DNA of 64,000 nt from Methylomonas sp. LW13 (GCF_016865255.1 NZ_CP033381.1:5169524-5233523); one strand, 5' to 3'. Positions 1 to 9,010 are shown, counted from the stretch's first letter. Notes: generated by a model from the sequence alone, not told the origin. A program made the numbers and translations.

Positions 1-43
1 CGACGCCGCCTTTTTGGTTGGTAATCGCGATAATCTTAGCCAT
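1..43 (-). CDS. parA: ParA/Soj chromosome-partitioning ATPase, N-terminal fragment
   Basis: Only the first 14 codons lie in the window; the gene runs off its left edge. The readable start is MAKIIAITNQKGGV, the classic beginning of ParA/Soj proteins and the front of their deviant Walker A motif (KGGxGKT). ParA works with ParB at parS sites to segregate origin regions. Its ATG lies inside the last codons of rsmG (shared ATGGCTAA, 8 bp overlap), so the two are translationally coupled. The rsmG-parA order is typical near chromosomal origins of gammaproteobacteria. Confidence 0.85.
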   Translation of the reverse strand, partial: MAKIIAITNQKGGV

Positions 44-656
44 GCTTGGGTTTCTCCAGTCGAATCAGGCAGCGTTCGGCGTCTATGCCGGGCACCGTCA
101 GCGGAATCACGCTGTATGTTGCGGCCAAGTCTATCAGCTCTTGCTCGGGCTGCTGACCTTTCATCGCCAGCAGCACACCATCCTCCGCCAGCAAATGACC
201 GGTGAGCTGCAGAATGTCGGGCATGCTGGCAAACGCCCTGCACAGCACCGTGGAAAATAATTCCGCCGGTTGCAGCAGTTCAACGCGGCTATGCACGACC
301 TCGACATTTTTCAGCTTTAACTCCAGCACAGCCTGCTGGACGAAGCGGGTTTTCTTGGAATTGGAATCGACCAAGGTGAAATGACAATCCGGCCGGCAAA
401 CCGCCAACGGAATCCCCGGCAAACCAGCACCGGTTCCGATGTCGGCAACACGCGAACCATGAAGATACGGCAGAATCGCCAAGCTATCCAGAATGTGTAG
501 ACTGACCATCTCCAGCGGATCGCGCACCGCCGTCAGGTTATAGGCTTTGTTCCATTTTTCAATTAGTTTTATGAAGGCTAGCAAGCAAGTGACTTGTGGC
601 TCAGACAGCGCAAGATCGGCAAGGCCGGCATTTAAACGGGTGATAAGTGAATCCAT
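36..656 (-). CDS. rsmG: 16S rRNA (guanine-527-N7) methyltransferase RsmG
   Basis: RsmG (GidB) uses S-adenosylmethionine to methylate N7 of G527 in 16S rRNA in the cytoplasm. The 206-residue protein is of normal family length. It shows the family block KWNKAYNLTAVRD (residues 35-47), HILDSLA (54-60) and the SAM-binding glycine loop DIGTGAGLPGIP (72-83). It overlaps the start of parA by 8 bp downstream. Upstream, instead of directly adjoining mnmG as in many relatives, it is separated from it by about 0.9 kb holding a small AT-rich gene and a toxin-antitoxin pair. Confidence 0.97.
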   Translation of the reverse strand: MDSLITRLNAGLADLALSEPQVTCLLAFIKLIEKWNKAYNLTAVRDPLEMVSLHILDSLAILPYLHGSRVADIGTGAGLPGIPLAVCRPDCHFTLVDSNSKKTRFVQQAVLELKLKNVEVVHSRVELLQPAELFSTVLCRAFASMPDILQLTGHLLAEDGVLLAMKGQQPEQELIDLAATYSVIPLTVPGIDAERCLIRLEKPKHG

Positions 657-728
657 GTCAATTCAAAATGAAATCCAGGCAAGCCTTTTCAAAGCGAACC
701 CCGTCAGAACTCGCGTTATTTCGAACAT

Positions 729-1025
729 TTAAAGCTTTAGCTCCAAAACAAACTCAACATACCGGCGCATTGCGGAACAGTAGTTGCGAATGGTTTTTGG
801 CTCCCTTTGACTAGTGAATTTTTGCACGATGTTGTTTATATCTTCCTCTGATTTGAGTAACGACGGCGTTATCTCTTGCCCAATAAGCGTTGCTACTGAG
901 CGAAGATAGGAGATATACGAATCTGGTGACGAAGCAACATGATCATTTGCGCCAACACCGCGTTTCTGAATAAACTCAAGATATTGCTTTTCATGCTGAA
1001 TCATTAAATTGTTCCTAGCTCCCAT
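729..1025 (-). CDS. small hypothetical protein, possible core-binding-like helical fold
   Basis: This 98-residue protein is not confidently recognised. It is mainly helical, with stretches YLEFIQKRGV, SPDSYISYLRSV and KTIRNYCSAMRRYVEFV, which loosely resemble the SAM-like core-binding domain of tyrosine recombinases and of some restriction enzymes, but no catalytic domain follows. The DNA is clearly more AT-rich than rsmG and mnmG on either side, which suggests acquisition. An internal ATG eight codons in (MIQHEKQ) is an alternative start. It may be a fragment of a larger gene or a free-standing small gene. Confidence 0.45.
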   Translation of the reverse strand: MGARNNLMIQHEKQYLEFIQKRGVGANDHVASSPDSYISYLRSVATLIGQEITPSLLKSEEDINNIVQKFTSQREPKTIRNYCSAMRRYVEFVLELKL

Positions 1026-1044
1026 ATTTTACAGTGGACAATCC

Positions 1045-1308
1045 TTAGTTATAAACCGAGGAACGATGATCCAACCCTACCACCAGAATCAAAAGCCGGT
1101 CATCGACTATCCGTGCCAGAATTCGATAATCGCCAACGCGATAACGCCACAACCCCGCCAAAGGCCCTTGCAAGGCTTTGCCGTTAGCACGCGGGTCGTC
1201 GAGCACTTGCAATTTTAACCAGTAATCCTGCAGCCGCTTTTTGGTGGTGGCGTCCAGTTTGGCGAATTGCTTGGCGACTTTGGGGGTAAATTCGACCCTA
1301 TACCCCAT
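1045..1308 (-). CDS. RelE/ParE-family toxin
   Basis: Probable RelE-fold toxin, expected to be a ribosome-dependent mRNA interferase or a gyrase poison. From the ATG at 1308 it has 87 residues, a typical size. Seen: the N-terminal YRVEFTPKVAKQFAKLD strand-helix pattern, the conserved GDYRILARI strand, and a C-terminal HRSSVYN resembling the end of RelE-like proteins. The start codon lies within the 3' end of the antitoxin gene (about 11 bp overlap), the normal arrangement for antitoxin-toxin operons; a TTG nine bases upstream is an alternative. The family is clear, the cellular target is not. Confidence 0.85.
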   Translation of the reverse strand: MGYRVEFTPKVAKQFAKLDATTKKRLQDYWLKLQVLDDPRANGKALQGPLAGLWRYRVGDYRILARIVDDRLLILVVGLDHRSSVYN

Positions 1309-1510
1309 GCTCGGCAATTAATTTGTCCAAAGGTATCGAGGCTTCGCCACTGGCGATGAAATCGCGGTAGGCGGCTTCCGCAGTCTGCGCATCGGCCTTG
1401 TCTTCCAGATAACTTTCCAGCAAGCGGTCAACAAATTGCGCAAGACTTTGACCTTCGTCTTGCGCGGCATGAATCAGGCGGCTTTCGACATTCGCAGGTA
1501 ATTCAATCAT
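1298..1510 (-). CDS. ribbon-helix-helix antitoxin, RelB/CopG-like
   Basis: A 70-residue acidic protein just upstream of and overlapping the RelE-like toxin. Residues 1-36 (from IELPANVESRLIHAA) fit a ribbon-helix-helix DNA-binding domain, and the remainder, ending IPLDKLIAEHGV, resembles the toxin-binding tail of RelB-type antitoxins. Such proteins neutralise the toxin and repress the operon. AGGAG sits 8 bases before the ATG, supporting this start. The pair lies between mnmG and rsmG, an unusual place for accessory genes. Confidence 0.8.
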   Translation of the reverse strand: MIELPANVESRLIHAAQDEGQSLAQFVDRLLESYLEDKADAQTAEAAYRDFIASGEASIPLDKLIAEHGV

Positions 1511-1550
1511 CGCATACGCTCCTAAAGTGGGCTAATGTCTTGGCAGATTA

Positions 1551-3425
1551 TCAAGCGCTTTTCTTCTTCAAATGCACCAACAACAATGAAATCGCCGCCG
1601 GGGTAATTCCGGGAATCCGCGAGGCTTGGCCCAAGGTTTCCGGACGCTGCTTTTTCAATTTTTCGCTGACTTCGTTAGACAGGCCCGATACTAGGCTGTA
1701 ATCGACGTTTTCGGGTAATTTCAAATGTTCGTAGCGCTGAGTCCGGTTAATTTCGGTTTGCTGCCTGTCGATATAACCGGCGTATTTGGCTTGGATCGCC
1801 ACCTGCTCGGCCACTTGTTCATCCACCTCGGTTTCATCGCTGAAACGCAGCAGATTCTCGACATCCACTTCCGGCCGGCGCAGCATTTCCATCAGGCTGG
1901 CTTCTTTCAACAGCTTTTTGCCCCACAATTGCTCGGCCAGCGCGGCTTCATCCGATTCGGTGCGTATCCATTTTTTAGCCAACTTGCCTTGCAAATTGGC
2001 GATGGCCTCGCGCTTTTCTTCAAAGCGCTGCCAGCGGGCATCGTCAACCAAGCCCAGTTCTCGACCTTGTTCGGTCAAACGCAGATCTGCATTGTCTTCG
2101 CGCAGTTGCAAACGATATTCGGCGCGACTGGTAAACATCCGGTACGGCTCGGCGGTGCCGCGCGTGATCAAATCATCGATCATCACGCCGATGTAGGCTT
2201 CGTCACGGCCGGGACACCAACTTTCCAGGCCTTTGGCCAGACGCGCCGCATTCAAACCGGCGATCAAGCCTTGGGCAGCAGCTTCTTCGTAGCCAGTGGT
2301 GCCATTGATCTGGCCGGCGAAGAACAGTGCGTTCATATGCTTGGTTTCCAGCGAGGTTTTCAAATCGCGCGGATCGAAAAAATCGTACTCGATCGCATAA
2401 CCGGGACGCACGATTTCCGCATTCTCGAAACCCAGCATGGTCCGGATGAATCGATACTGAATATCAAACGGCAGGCTGGTGGAAATGCCGTTGGGATAGA
2501 CTTCGTTGGTGGTCAAACCTTCCGGTTCAACGAAAATCTGGTGTGAATCGCGGTCGGCAAAACGCACTACCTTATCTTCAATGGACGGACAGTAACGTGG
2601 CCCCACGCCTTCGATAATGCCGGAATACATTGGCGACCGATCCAGACCGGAGCGAATGATGTCGTGGGTTTCTTGATTGGTACGGGTGATATGGCAGCAA
2701 ATTTGCCGTGGGTGCTGTTCGCGGCTACCCATGAACGAAAATACCGGCAACGGCGTGTCGCCGTGCTGTTCCTGCAACTTGCTGTAATCGATAGTGCGGC
2801 CGTCGATACGCGCCGGGGTACCGGTTTTCAAACGGCCAATACGAAACGGCAGCTCCCGCAAACGCTCGGCCAAGGCAATCGATGCAGCATCCCCGGCGCG
2901 GCCGCCGCTGTAATTTTCCAAGCCGATGTGGATACGGCCCGCCAAAAAGGTACCGGCGGTCAACACCACCGCTCTGGCGTTGAACTCCAGCCCCATTTGG
3001 GTTTTGACACCGGTCACGCGGTCGCCCTGCACGATCAGATCGGATACGGTTTGTTGAAACAGCGCCAGATTGGGCTGATTTTCCAGCGCTGTGCGCACCG
3101 CTTGCTTGTAAAGCATCCGGTCCGCCTGCGCCCGGGTCGCCCGTACCGCCGGGCCTTTGCTGGCATTCAAGATACGGAACTGGATGCCGCCTATATCGAT
3201 GGCCTGCGCCATAATGCCGCCCAGCGCATCCACCTCCTTGACCAGATGACCCTTACCAATCCCGCCGATGGCCGGGTTGCAACTCATCTGCCCTAGGGTC
3301 TCAATGTTTTGCGATAACAACAGAGTTTGCGCACCAGAACGGGCAGCAGCCAAGGCTGCCTCGGTACCGGCATGGCCACCACCCACTACGATCACATCAA
3401 AGTCTTTCTGGAATTTCACAGGCAA
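1551..3425 (-). CDS. mnmG: tRNA uridine-5-carboxymethylaminomethyl(34) synthesis enzyme MnmG
   Basis: MnmG (GidA) is the FAD-dependent partner of MnmE in making cmnm5/nm5 modifications at wobble U34 of tRNAs. The 624-residue length is normal. Seen: Rossmann FAD loop [11 protein letters not shown] (residues 14-24), the signature around [12 protein letters not shown] (49-60) and the C-terminal helical MnmE-binding domain. The longest reading starts at TTG 3425; a GTG at 3419 (KFQKDFDV) is equally plausible because neither has a strong Shine-Dalgarno sequence. Orientation and linkage to rsmG-parA are those of the classic origin-proximal cluster. Confidence 0.97.
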   Translation of the reverse strand: MPVKFQKDFDVIVVGGGHAGTEAALAAARSGAQTLLLSQNIETLGQMSCNPAIGGIGKGHLVKEVDALGGIMAQAIDIGGIQFRILNASKGPAVRATRAQADRMLYKQAVRTALENQPNLALFQQTVSDLIVQGDRVTGVKTQMGLEFNARAVVLTAGTFLAGRIHIGLENYSGGRAGDAASIALAERLRELPFRIGRLKTGTPARIDGRTIDYSKLQEQHGDTPLPVFSFMGSREQHPRQICCHITRTNQETHDIIRSGLDRSPMYSGIIEGVGPRYCPSIEDKVVRFADRDSHQIFVEPEGLTTNEVYPNGISTSLPFDIQYRFIRTMLGFENAEIVRPGYAIEYDFFDPRDLKTSLETKHMNALFFAGQINGTTGYEEAAAQGLIAGLNAARLAKGLESWCPGRDEAYIGVMIDDLITRGTAEPYRMFTSRAEYRLQLREDNADLRLTEQGRELGLVDDARWQRFEEKREAIANLQGKLAKKWIRTESDEAALAEQLWGKKLLKEASLMEMLRRPEVDVENLLRFSDETEVDEQVAEQVAIQAKYAGYIDRQQTEINRTQRYEHLKLPENVDYSLVSGLSNEVSEKLKKQRPETLGQASRIPGITPAAISLLLVHLKKKSA

Positions 3426-3473
3426 TCTATGTTCAAATAAAACGTTATTTTAATAGCTTGCGGAGAAAAAAGC

Positions 3474-3713
3474 ATGAGAAAACAAAACCCCAACAAGGAC
3501 TTGCAAGACAAGCCCAACAAAAACCCGGTGGCGAAATTCGCCCATCAGTTCAACAAAGCGCAGGTTTTCGCCGACAAAACTCGCTATAGCCGCAAAGCCA
3601 AACACGCTGGCCTGGAGCCTTTCGTAATCGTTGCCAACTCAGCAATTACGAAAGGCTCCAGGCATATGAACATCGCTTCTGCCGCTAAGCAGTCGCGGGC
3701 AATTGCCGCTTAA
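3474..3713 (+). CDS. small basic protein, DUF7230-like
   Basis: A 79-residue basic protein starting after a GGAG Shine-Dalgarno sequence and transcribed away from mnmG. The first 55 residues, with NPVAKFAHQFNKAQ and RYSRKAKHAGLEPF, resemble a family of short KNPVAK-type proteins of unknown function (recalled as DUF7230). The last third is encoded across a perfect 19-bp inverted repeat (3610-3663), so the C-terminus may have been altered by insertion of a palindrome. ribA follows closely and could be cotranscribed. Confidence 0.6.
   Translation: MRKQNPNKDLQDKPNKNPVAKFAHQFNKAQVFADKTRYSRKAKHAGLEPFVIVANSAITKGSRHMNIASAAKQSRAIAA
3610..3663. repeat. perfect 19-bp inverted repeat inside a coding region
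   Basis: The arms GCCTGGAGCCTTTCGTAAT (3610-3628) and ATTACGAAAGGCTCCAGGC (3645-3663) are exact reverse complements around a 16-nt loop. In RNA this is a very stable hairpin. It has no U-run, so it is not a standard terminator. It lies in the 3' part of a small gene and about 80 bp before ribA, where it could act in mRNA processing or stability, or be an inserted palindromic element. Confidence 0.85.
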
Positions 3714-3740
3714 TGCCGCAGATTGAGGACTCCCACAGCA

Positions 3741-4349
3741 GTGAAAGCAAGCATAGAAGATAAAGTTCAAACCCGAATTCCCACCAAGCACGGCGAATTC
3801 ATCCTCCACTACTACAGCAACAGCCTCGACAAAAAAGAACACGTCGCCTTCGTGAAAGGCGAGGTAGCCGGCAAGGAAGACGTTCCGGTACGCATCCATT
3901 CCGAGTGTTTCACCGGCGATGTGCTGGGCTCACGGCGCTGCGACTGTGGCGAACAGCTGGATATGGCGCTGGATTTGATCAACACCGCCGGCTGCGGCGT
4001 TTTGATTTATTTACGCCAGGAAGGCCGCGGCATCGGTTTGCTGAAAAAGCTCCAGGCTTACAATCTGCAGGACCAAGGCCTGGATACCGTCGATGCCAAC
4101 ATCAAGCTAGGCCACCTCGCCGACGAGCGCCAATACGACATCGCCGCGCTGATTTTGAATAGCCTGCAAGTGCGCTCCATTGAGCTCATCACCAACAATC
4201 CATTGAAAATCGACGAACTCACCAAGCTGGGGATTCAGGTGAACAACCGTATCGCTATCGAAACCCGCATTCATCAAGACAATCTTGAATATCTGAAAAC
4301 CAAAGCCGAACGCATGAGCCACATGCTGTCGATGCCTAACAGCAAATAA
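3741..4349 (+). CDS. ribA: GTP cyclohydrolase II
   Basis: RibA opens GTP to 2,5-diamino-6-ribosylamino-pyrimidinone phosphate, releasing formate and pyrophosphate, the first step of riboflavin synthesis. Seen: zinc ligands Cys56, Cys67 and Cys69 in SECFTGDVLGSRRCDCGEQL (numbered from the GTG start), the GTP-binding RQEGRGIGL, and normal length of 202 residues. The GTG at 3741 is preferred because GAGGA precedes it by 11 bases; a TTG at 3723 would extend the protein by six residues but overlaps that ribosome site. It is a stand-alone RibA without the RibB domain. The Lon-like gene starts 8 bp downstream. Confidence 0.95.
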   Translation: MKASIEDKVQTRIPTKHGEFILHYYSNSLDKKEHVAFVKGEVAGKEDVPVRIHSECFTGDVLGSRRCDCGEQLDMALDLINTAGCGVLIYLRQEGRGIGLLKKLQAYNLQDQGLDTVDANIKLGHLADERQYDIAALILNSLQVRSIELITNNPLKIDELTKLGIQVNNRIAIETRIHQDNLEYLKTKAERMSHMLSMPNSK

Positions 4350-4357
4350 CCCGCATC

Positions 4358-6745
4358 ATGCTTGAACAATTGAAATTGCCGGTCTCGGCCCTGAAGCTGG
4401 CGATTGACCTGCCCAGTGCCGCGCCAAGCGCACAACACAACGTCATCCTCGGCCAAACTCGCGCCCAATCCGCTTTAGCGTTTGGCATTGCGATGAAGGC
4501 GCCGGGCTATAACATCTTTGTGATGGGCGACCCCGGCACCGGCCGCTTGTCCATGGTCAGCCATTATTTAAGCACCTATGCCGAACAGCAAGAATCGTCG
4601 CTGTCTTATGCCTACGTCGATAACTTCGAGAATCAGCGCGAGCCAGTGGCTATCGAATTGCCGTCCGGGGAAGGGCATAGTTTTGCCAAGGACATCGAAA
4701 AGCTGATTGATGACGTGCTGGCCACCTTTCCGGCCGCCTTCGAAAGCCCTAGTTACCAACAGAAAAAGACGGCGATAGAGCGCCGCTTTAACCAGCGTTA
4801 CAACGCCGCCATCGATCTGGTCGACGCCAAAGCCCGCGAGATGAGCGTGGCGCTGTATCGTGACAGCGACACCATCACTTTTCTACCAATCCGCAACGAC
4901 AAGGCGCTAGATGAAGACCAATTCACTCTACTGCCGCAAGCGGAGCGCGACGCCTTCCACCAACACACTGAAGAGTTGGAAGAATTTCTCGGCGACGTAT
5001 TGCTGGAACTGCCGCAATGGCGGCGTACGCTGGTGGAAGAAACCCGCCAGCTCGACAACGACACCATCAAGCAAGCGTTGGAGCCGCTGCTGGCCGAGCT
5101 GAACGACAAATACCAAAATGTCGATGACGTCATTTCTTACTTGGCGGAAATCGAAAAAAGCCTGAGCAATACCATCGGCGAATTGCTGATGCCCAGCCGC
5201 AGCCAGGATAGCCGAGAGATCATCGCCAAGCGCTTGGCGCTAATCGAGCAATATCTGCCCAATATCCTGGTCGATTGCAAACACGACGGCAACGGCGCAC
5301 CAGTCATTTACGAACCACATCCGATCTATCAAAATCTGTTCGGCCGCATTGAGTACATCAGCGACCAAGGCACGCTGTTGACCAGCTATCGGCGCATTTG
5401 CCCTGGCTCCTTGCATCGCGCCAACGGCGGTTATCTGATACTGGATGCGGAAAAAGTCCTGACTTATCCCTTCGTCTGGGAAGGCCTGAAACGGGCATTA
5501 CAGGCCGGCCGCATCGAGATTGAATCACCGTATTCCGAGTTGGGCATCAATACCATCACCCTAAAGCCCGGCGTAATCCCGCTCAATGTCAAAGTGATTC
5601 TGGTCGGCTCCCGCGATATTTATTATTTGCTGGAAGAGCTGGATAGCGAATTTAACGAAATGTTTCGGGTGCTGGCCGACTTTGATGACCATATCAAACG
5701 CAGCCCGGACAACGTTAGCCAGTTTGTGACCTTGCTAAAACGCCACGCCGCCGACTCCGGCGCCAAAGCCTTGACCGATGGCGCTTTGCTGCGCTTGATC
5801 GAATACAGCTGCCGGCTGGCGGAAAACCAACAACGCCTGTCCGCGCACGTCAACAGCTGTCTGGAAATCATCGCCGAAGCCAACCTGCTAGCCGACCAAA
5901 CCAACGCGATTAATATTGATAAGGCCGAGATCGAACTGGCACTATCGGCACGAGAACAACGCAACGGCCGCATCGCCGAAGCCATCCTGGAAGAAATGCT
6001 GGAAGGCACCATCCTGATCGACACCGACGGCGAAGCCATCGGCAAGGTCAACGGCCTGACGGTGATGGACATCGGCGGCAGCAGCTTCGGCGCGCCGGCG
6101 CGGATCACCGCCACCGTGCATCCCGGTTCCCGAGGCATCGTCGATATCGAGCGCGAAGTGGAACTGGGCCAACCCATCCATTCCAAAGGCGTAATGATTT
6201 TGAGCGGCTATCTCGGCCATTGCTATGCCCAGCAATTTCCGTTGGCCATCTCCGCCAGCATTGCCATGGAGCAGTCTTACGGCCACATAGACGGCGACAG
6301 CGCCTCCTTGGCCGAGCTGTGCTGTTTGATCTCGGCACTGACGCGCACGCCGATTCAACAAGGCTTTGCCATGACCGGCTCGATCAATCAGTACGGCGAA
6401 GTACAAGCCATCGGCGGCGTCAACGAAAAAATCGAAGGCTTTTTCGAACTCTGCGCGGCGCGCGGTTTGACCGGCAAACAAGCCGTGATCATTCCGGCAT
6501 CCAACAAACGCAATTTGATGCTAAAGCAACAAGTGGTGGATGCCGTCGAGCAAGGCCTATTTGCCATTTACACCGTTTCCAGCGCCGATGAAGCGTTAAG
6601 CCTGCTAACCGGCCAGGAAGCCGGCAAGCTCAATGCGGAAGGCCAGTATCCGGAAGGCAGCGTCAACTTCAAGGCTGTGGCCCGTTTAAAGGAAATTTCC
6701 GATATGTCGGTGGACGAGGATAAGGAGACCGAGACCGGGGCATAA
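4358..6745 (+). CDS. LonB/YcbZ-type ATP-dependent protease
   Basis: A 795-residue AAA+ serine protease of the LonB/LonH (YcbZ) group, with an N-terminal ATPase module fused to a C-terminal Lon protease domain. Walker A is GDPGTGRLS (residues 57-65), with Arg in place of the usual Lys. The protease dyad is Ser648 in IDGDSASLAEL and Lys691 in GGVNEKIEGFF, 43 residues apart as in Lon. It lacks the Lon substrate-binding N domain. It starts 8 bp after ribA and is probably cotranscribed with it. It probably removes damaged or regulatory proteins; the substrates are unknown. Confidence 0.9.
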   Translation: MLEQLKLPVSALKLAIDLPSAAPSAQHNVILGQTRAQSALAFGIAMKAPGYNIFVMGDPGTGRLSMVSHYLSTYAEQQESSLSYAYVDNFENQREPVAIELPSGEGHSFAKDIEKLIDDVLATFPAAFESPSYQQKKTAIERRFNQRYNAAIDLVDAKAREMSVALYRDSDTITFLPIRNDKALDEDQFTLLPQAERDAFHQHTEELEEFLGDVLLELPQWRRTLVEETRQLDNDTIKQALEPLLAELNDKYQNVDDVISYLAEIEKSLSNTIGELLMPSRSQDSREIIAKRLALIEQYLPNILVDCKHDGNGAPVIYEPHPIYQNLFGRIEYISDQGTLLTSYRRICPGSLHRANGGYLILDAEKVLTYPFVWEGLKRALQAGRIEIESPYSELGINTITLKPGVIPLNVKVILVGSRDIYYLLEELDSEFNEMFRVLADFDDHIKRSPDNVSQFVTLLKRHAADSGAKALTDGALLRLIEYSCRLAENQQRLSAHVNSCLEIIAEANLLADQTNAINIDKAEIELALSAREQRNGRIAEAILEEMLEGTILIDTDGEAIGKVNGLTVMDIGGSSFGAPARITATVHPGSRGIVDIEREVELGQPIHSKGVMILSGYLGHCYAQQFPLAISASIAMEQSYGHIDGDSASLAELCCLISALTRTPIQQGFAMTGSINQYGEVQAIGGVNEKIEGFFELCAARGLTGKQAVIIPASNKRNLMLKQQVVDAVEQGLFAIYTVSSADEALSLLTGQEAGKLNAEGQYPEGSVNFKAVARLKEISDMSVDEDKETETGA

Positions 6746-6882
6746 CGCCGCGTCGCTCGGCTCATCAACCAAGATTGCAGCAAGATACAACCCGCGCAGT
6801 CGGTGGCAACCGATTGAAAATGCTCACTATAGCTGAGACATGCGTGAGGTCAAACCCTTAAAAGCGCGGGCTTCAATAAACC

Positions 6883-6922
6883 TGGTTAGCCTTAATCGAA
6901 GACATTCGGATAAGGCTAACCA
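6883..6922. terminator. inverted repeat between convergent genes, probable bidirectional terminator
   Basis: TGGTTAGCCTTA (6883-6894) and TAAGGCTAACCA (6911-6922) are perfect complements, and the stem continues inward through CGAA/TTCG to a GACA loop. It lies between the convergent Lon-like and matrixin-like genes. No long U-run follows on either strand, so the terminator call is only positional. Confidence 0.5.
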
Positions 6923-6954
6923 AGCAGCTTAGAATACAAAAAAGTTATCGCAAG

Positions 6955-7797
6955 CTAGGCCATATCGCGCTTGCGATTCAGCCATGACAGGCCGAACAGG
7001 GCCGCGCCGAAAGACCAGACCGCTGCAGGTAATGGAACCGGAGCAGGCGCGCCGTAAAGGTATTGAATGCCGGCAATGTCGTCTGCATCCAACGTACGAT
7101 TGATCTTGCCGAAACAGGAACCGCCCACTTCCATCACCGGGCAACTACTGTCAAAGGCGGCCGGGTGCGCCAAACCCAAGGCGTGTCCCAGTTCGTGCAG
7201 CAACAGACTTTCGAAGTCATTCGGTGTGGTAGAAGAGCCTCCCGGAAAAAAAGTATCGCCATCCTTGCCCGGTTGAAAGCCATAAAAAGAGTTAGCATCA
7301 AAAATTATATCGCCGCTACCGGTGCCGCCGTTGGGTGGTGGCGCATAGCCAACCGCACCGCCGCCGGAAGCAAAAGCAAATACGCCGATGCGTATATCCG
7401 GGTTGCCGGCCGCCGGGTTATTGATGGCTAATCCGGAATCTGTAAACGGTCCGACAAAGCTGATGTTGGCGACGCTGGCCCATTTATCCATCGCGGCTTC
7501 AATGGCGCCCTGTAAATCCGTCAGCAACACCGAGGTGTAACCGGTGCCCGGCGAATTTTCGATGTTGAGCATGGTTTGAGCGGTGCCCGGGCAGGCATCG
7601 CCGCAATAAGCCGACCCAGCGGTGCCGGCCGGGATAAAGCCCCAACTTATTGTACCGCCCGGCGTGCCCGGCGTATTGCTCCCGCCCCACTTCAACACCC
7701 CACCGCTGCCGTCATCAAAGGTGTTAAACGCCATCGCAGCATTGGCAACCAGCAAAAAGCCGATGCCGGCAAACACTCTACACAATCTGTTAACCAT
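6955..7797 (-). CDS. matrixin-like zinc metalloprotease with PEP-CTERM anchor
   Basis: A 280-residue exported metalloprotease. From the ATG at 7797, preceded by a strong GGGGGA ribosome site, it has a signal peptide ending ANAAMA. The zinc site HELGHALGLAH (residues 201-211, HExxHxxGxxH) is followed by a Met-turn candidate CPVMEV, as in metzincins such as matrixins. The C-terminus carries VPLPAA, a hydrophobic helix and a basic tail NRKR, the PEP-CTERM/exosortase sorting signal. It is therefore expected at the cell surface or released after exosortase processing. The substrate is unknown. It is convergent with the Lon-like gene. Confidence 0.88.
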   Translation of the reverse strand: MVNRLCRVFAGIGFLLVANAAMAFNTFDDGSGGVLKWGGSNTPGTPGGTISWGFIPAGTAGSAYCGDACPGTAQTMLNIENSPGTGYTSVLLTDLQGAIEAAMDKWASVANISFVGPFTDSGLAINNPAAGNPDIRIGVFAFASGGGAVGYAPPPNGGTGSGDIIFDANSFYGFQPGKDGDTFFPGGSSTTPNDFESLLLHELGHALGLAHPAAFDSSCPVMEVGGSCFGKINRTLDADDIAGIQYLYGAPAPVPLPAAVWSFGAALFGLSWLNRKRDMA

Positions 7798-8075
7798 GGT
7801 AATTCCCCCAATTTCCGTCTTCAATCCAACCGAGACCGCAAACAATCGCGACCGCACCAAAAGCAAGCGGCATTTTTGCCCGTATGCTTTTGTGATTCGT
7901 TTAACATATACTTGAAAAATCGCAAAAATAAATTATCGATACTCACTGTGTGGGCAAAATGGGGATTGGCCGCTAAACTTTGTTTCGAAACGCTATTTTC
8001 TATCACAGCAGACTGTCTATGAGTCCAGGGCTACTAAAATGTTTGTATTATCCGTAGCCTCAAGGAGATTTGGCG

Positions 8076-8987
8076 TTGAAATCCAATTCCGACTATAAAG
8101 CCTGCATCCTCATCGCCGACGATGTGAAACTGATGCGGGACATCCTCCGCACATATCTGCAATCTGCCGGTTACGAAGTTCAATCCGCCGAGGACGGGCT
8201 CGAAGCCTGGCAGATGTTGAACAGCAGCGAAAAGCCGTTTGACATTGTGGTTACCGACCGCAACATGCCGCAGATGGATGGCATGGCCTTATTGGCCAAG
8301 ATCAAAGCTGACCCGCGCTTTAGCGATCTGCCGGTTATTTTCCAGACCGGTGAGTCATCGCGGGAGTCGATCGTGGAAGGCATTCAAGCCGGGGTTTACC
8401 ATTACCTTACCAAGCCCTACGACGAAAAAATTTTACTGGCTTTCGTAGCGGCAGCGCTGGAAGACAGCCGCCGCCACAAGACTTTGAGAACCCGGATTAG
8501 CAACAAAAAGGTGGCGCTGGGTTTATTGAGAAAAGCGGAGTTTTCTTTCCGGACCTTGAGCGAGGTCAATGGCTTGACCGCGCTGCTGACCGGGTTGTCA
8601 TGCAACCCGGAAAAGGTCGCCACCGGGCTTTCCGAATTGCTGCTCAACGCCGTCGAGCATGGCAATTTGGGCATTAGTTATCAAGAAAAAACCGAAATGG
8701 TAGGTCAAGGTTGTTGGCGGGAAGAAATCGAGCGCCGACTGGGTTTGCCCGAATATAAAAACAAATTCGTGCAGGTTAAAATCGTTAGAACACCCACTCA
8801 GACCATCTTTACCATCAAAGACCAGGGCAAAGGCTTCGATCCATCTCCTTACCTGGATTTCTCCCCGGAACGCGCCTCCGATCTGCATGGCCGCGGCATA
8901 GCCTTGTCGCGAATGCTGAGTTTCGACTCACTGGAATACCTTGGAAACGGCAATCAAGTGATTGCCACCGTTAATTTACCGACCTAG
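8076..8987 (+). CDS. response regulator with C-terminal HATPase (RsbW-like) output domain
   Basis: A 303-residue protein with an N-terminal receiver domain (residues 8-125, phosphoacceptor Asp61 in VVTDRNMPQMDG, conserved Lys in LTKPYDE) and a C-terminal GHKL ATPase-like domain (N-box LLLNAVEHGNLG, G-box DQGKGFDP and GRGIALSRML). That domain resembles anti-sigma/serine kinases of the RsbW/SpoIIAB type rather than a sensor kinase, because there is no dimerisation histidine. The TTG at 8076 has AAGGAG at ideal spacing; the TTG at 8070 is too close to it. No cognate sensor or anti-sigma antagonist gene is adjacent. Confidence 0.85.
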   Translation: MKSNSDYKACILIADDVKLMRDILRTYLQSAGYEVQSAEDGLEAWQMLNSSEKPFDIVVTDRNMPQMDGMALLAKIKADPRFSDLPVIFQTGESSRESIVEGIQAGVYHYLTKPYDEKILLAFVAAALEDSRRHKTLRTRISNKKVALGLLRKAEFSFRTLSEVNGLTALLTGLSCNPEKVATGLSELLLNAVEHGNLGISYQEKTEMVGQGCWREEIERRLGLPEYKNKFVQVKIVRTPTQTIFTIKDQGKGFDPSPYLDFSPERASDLHGRGIALSRMLSFDSLEYLGNGNQVIATVNLPT

Positions 8988-9010
8988 GTTCTGCGCTTAA
9001 ACAAGCTGGC

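Noticed and set aside
1725..2546. 273-codon open frame on the plus strand
   Set aside because: Antisense to mnmG and without recognisable protein features.
3664..3740. FMN riboswitch before ribA
   Set aside because: None of the conserved RFN helices could be traced; only the palindrome within the preceding gene is present.
5623..6481. Two overlapping minus-strand open frames of 180-190 codons
   Set aside because: Antisense to the catalytic part of the Lon-like protease gene; no family features.
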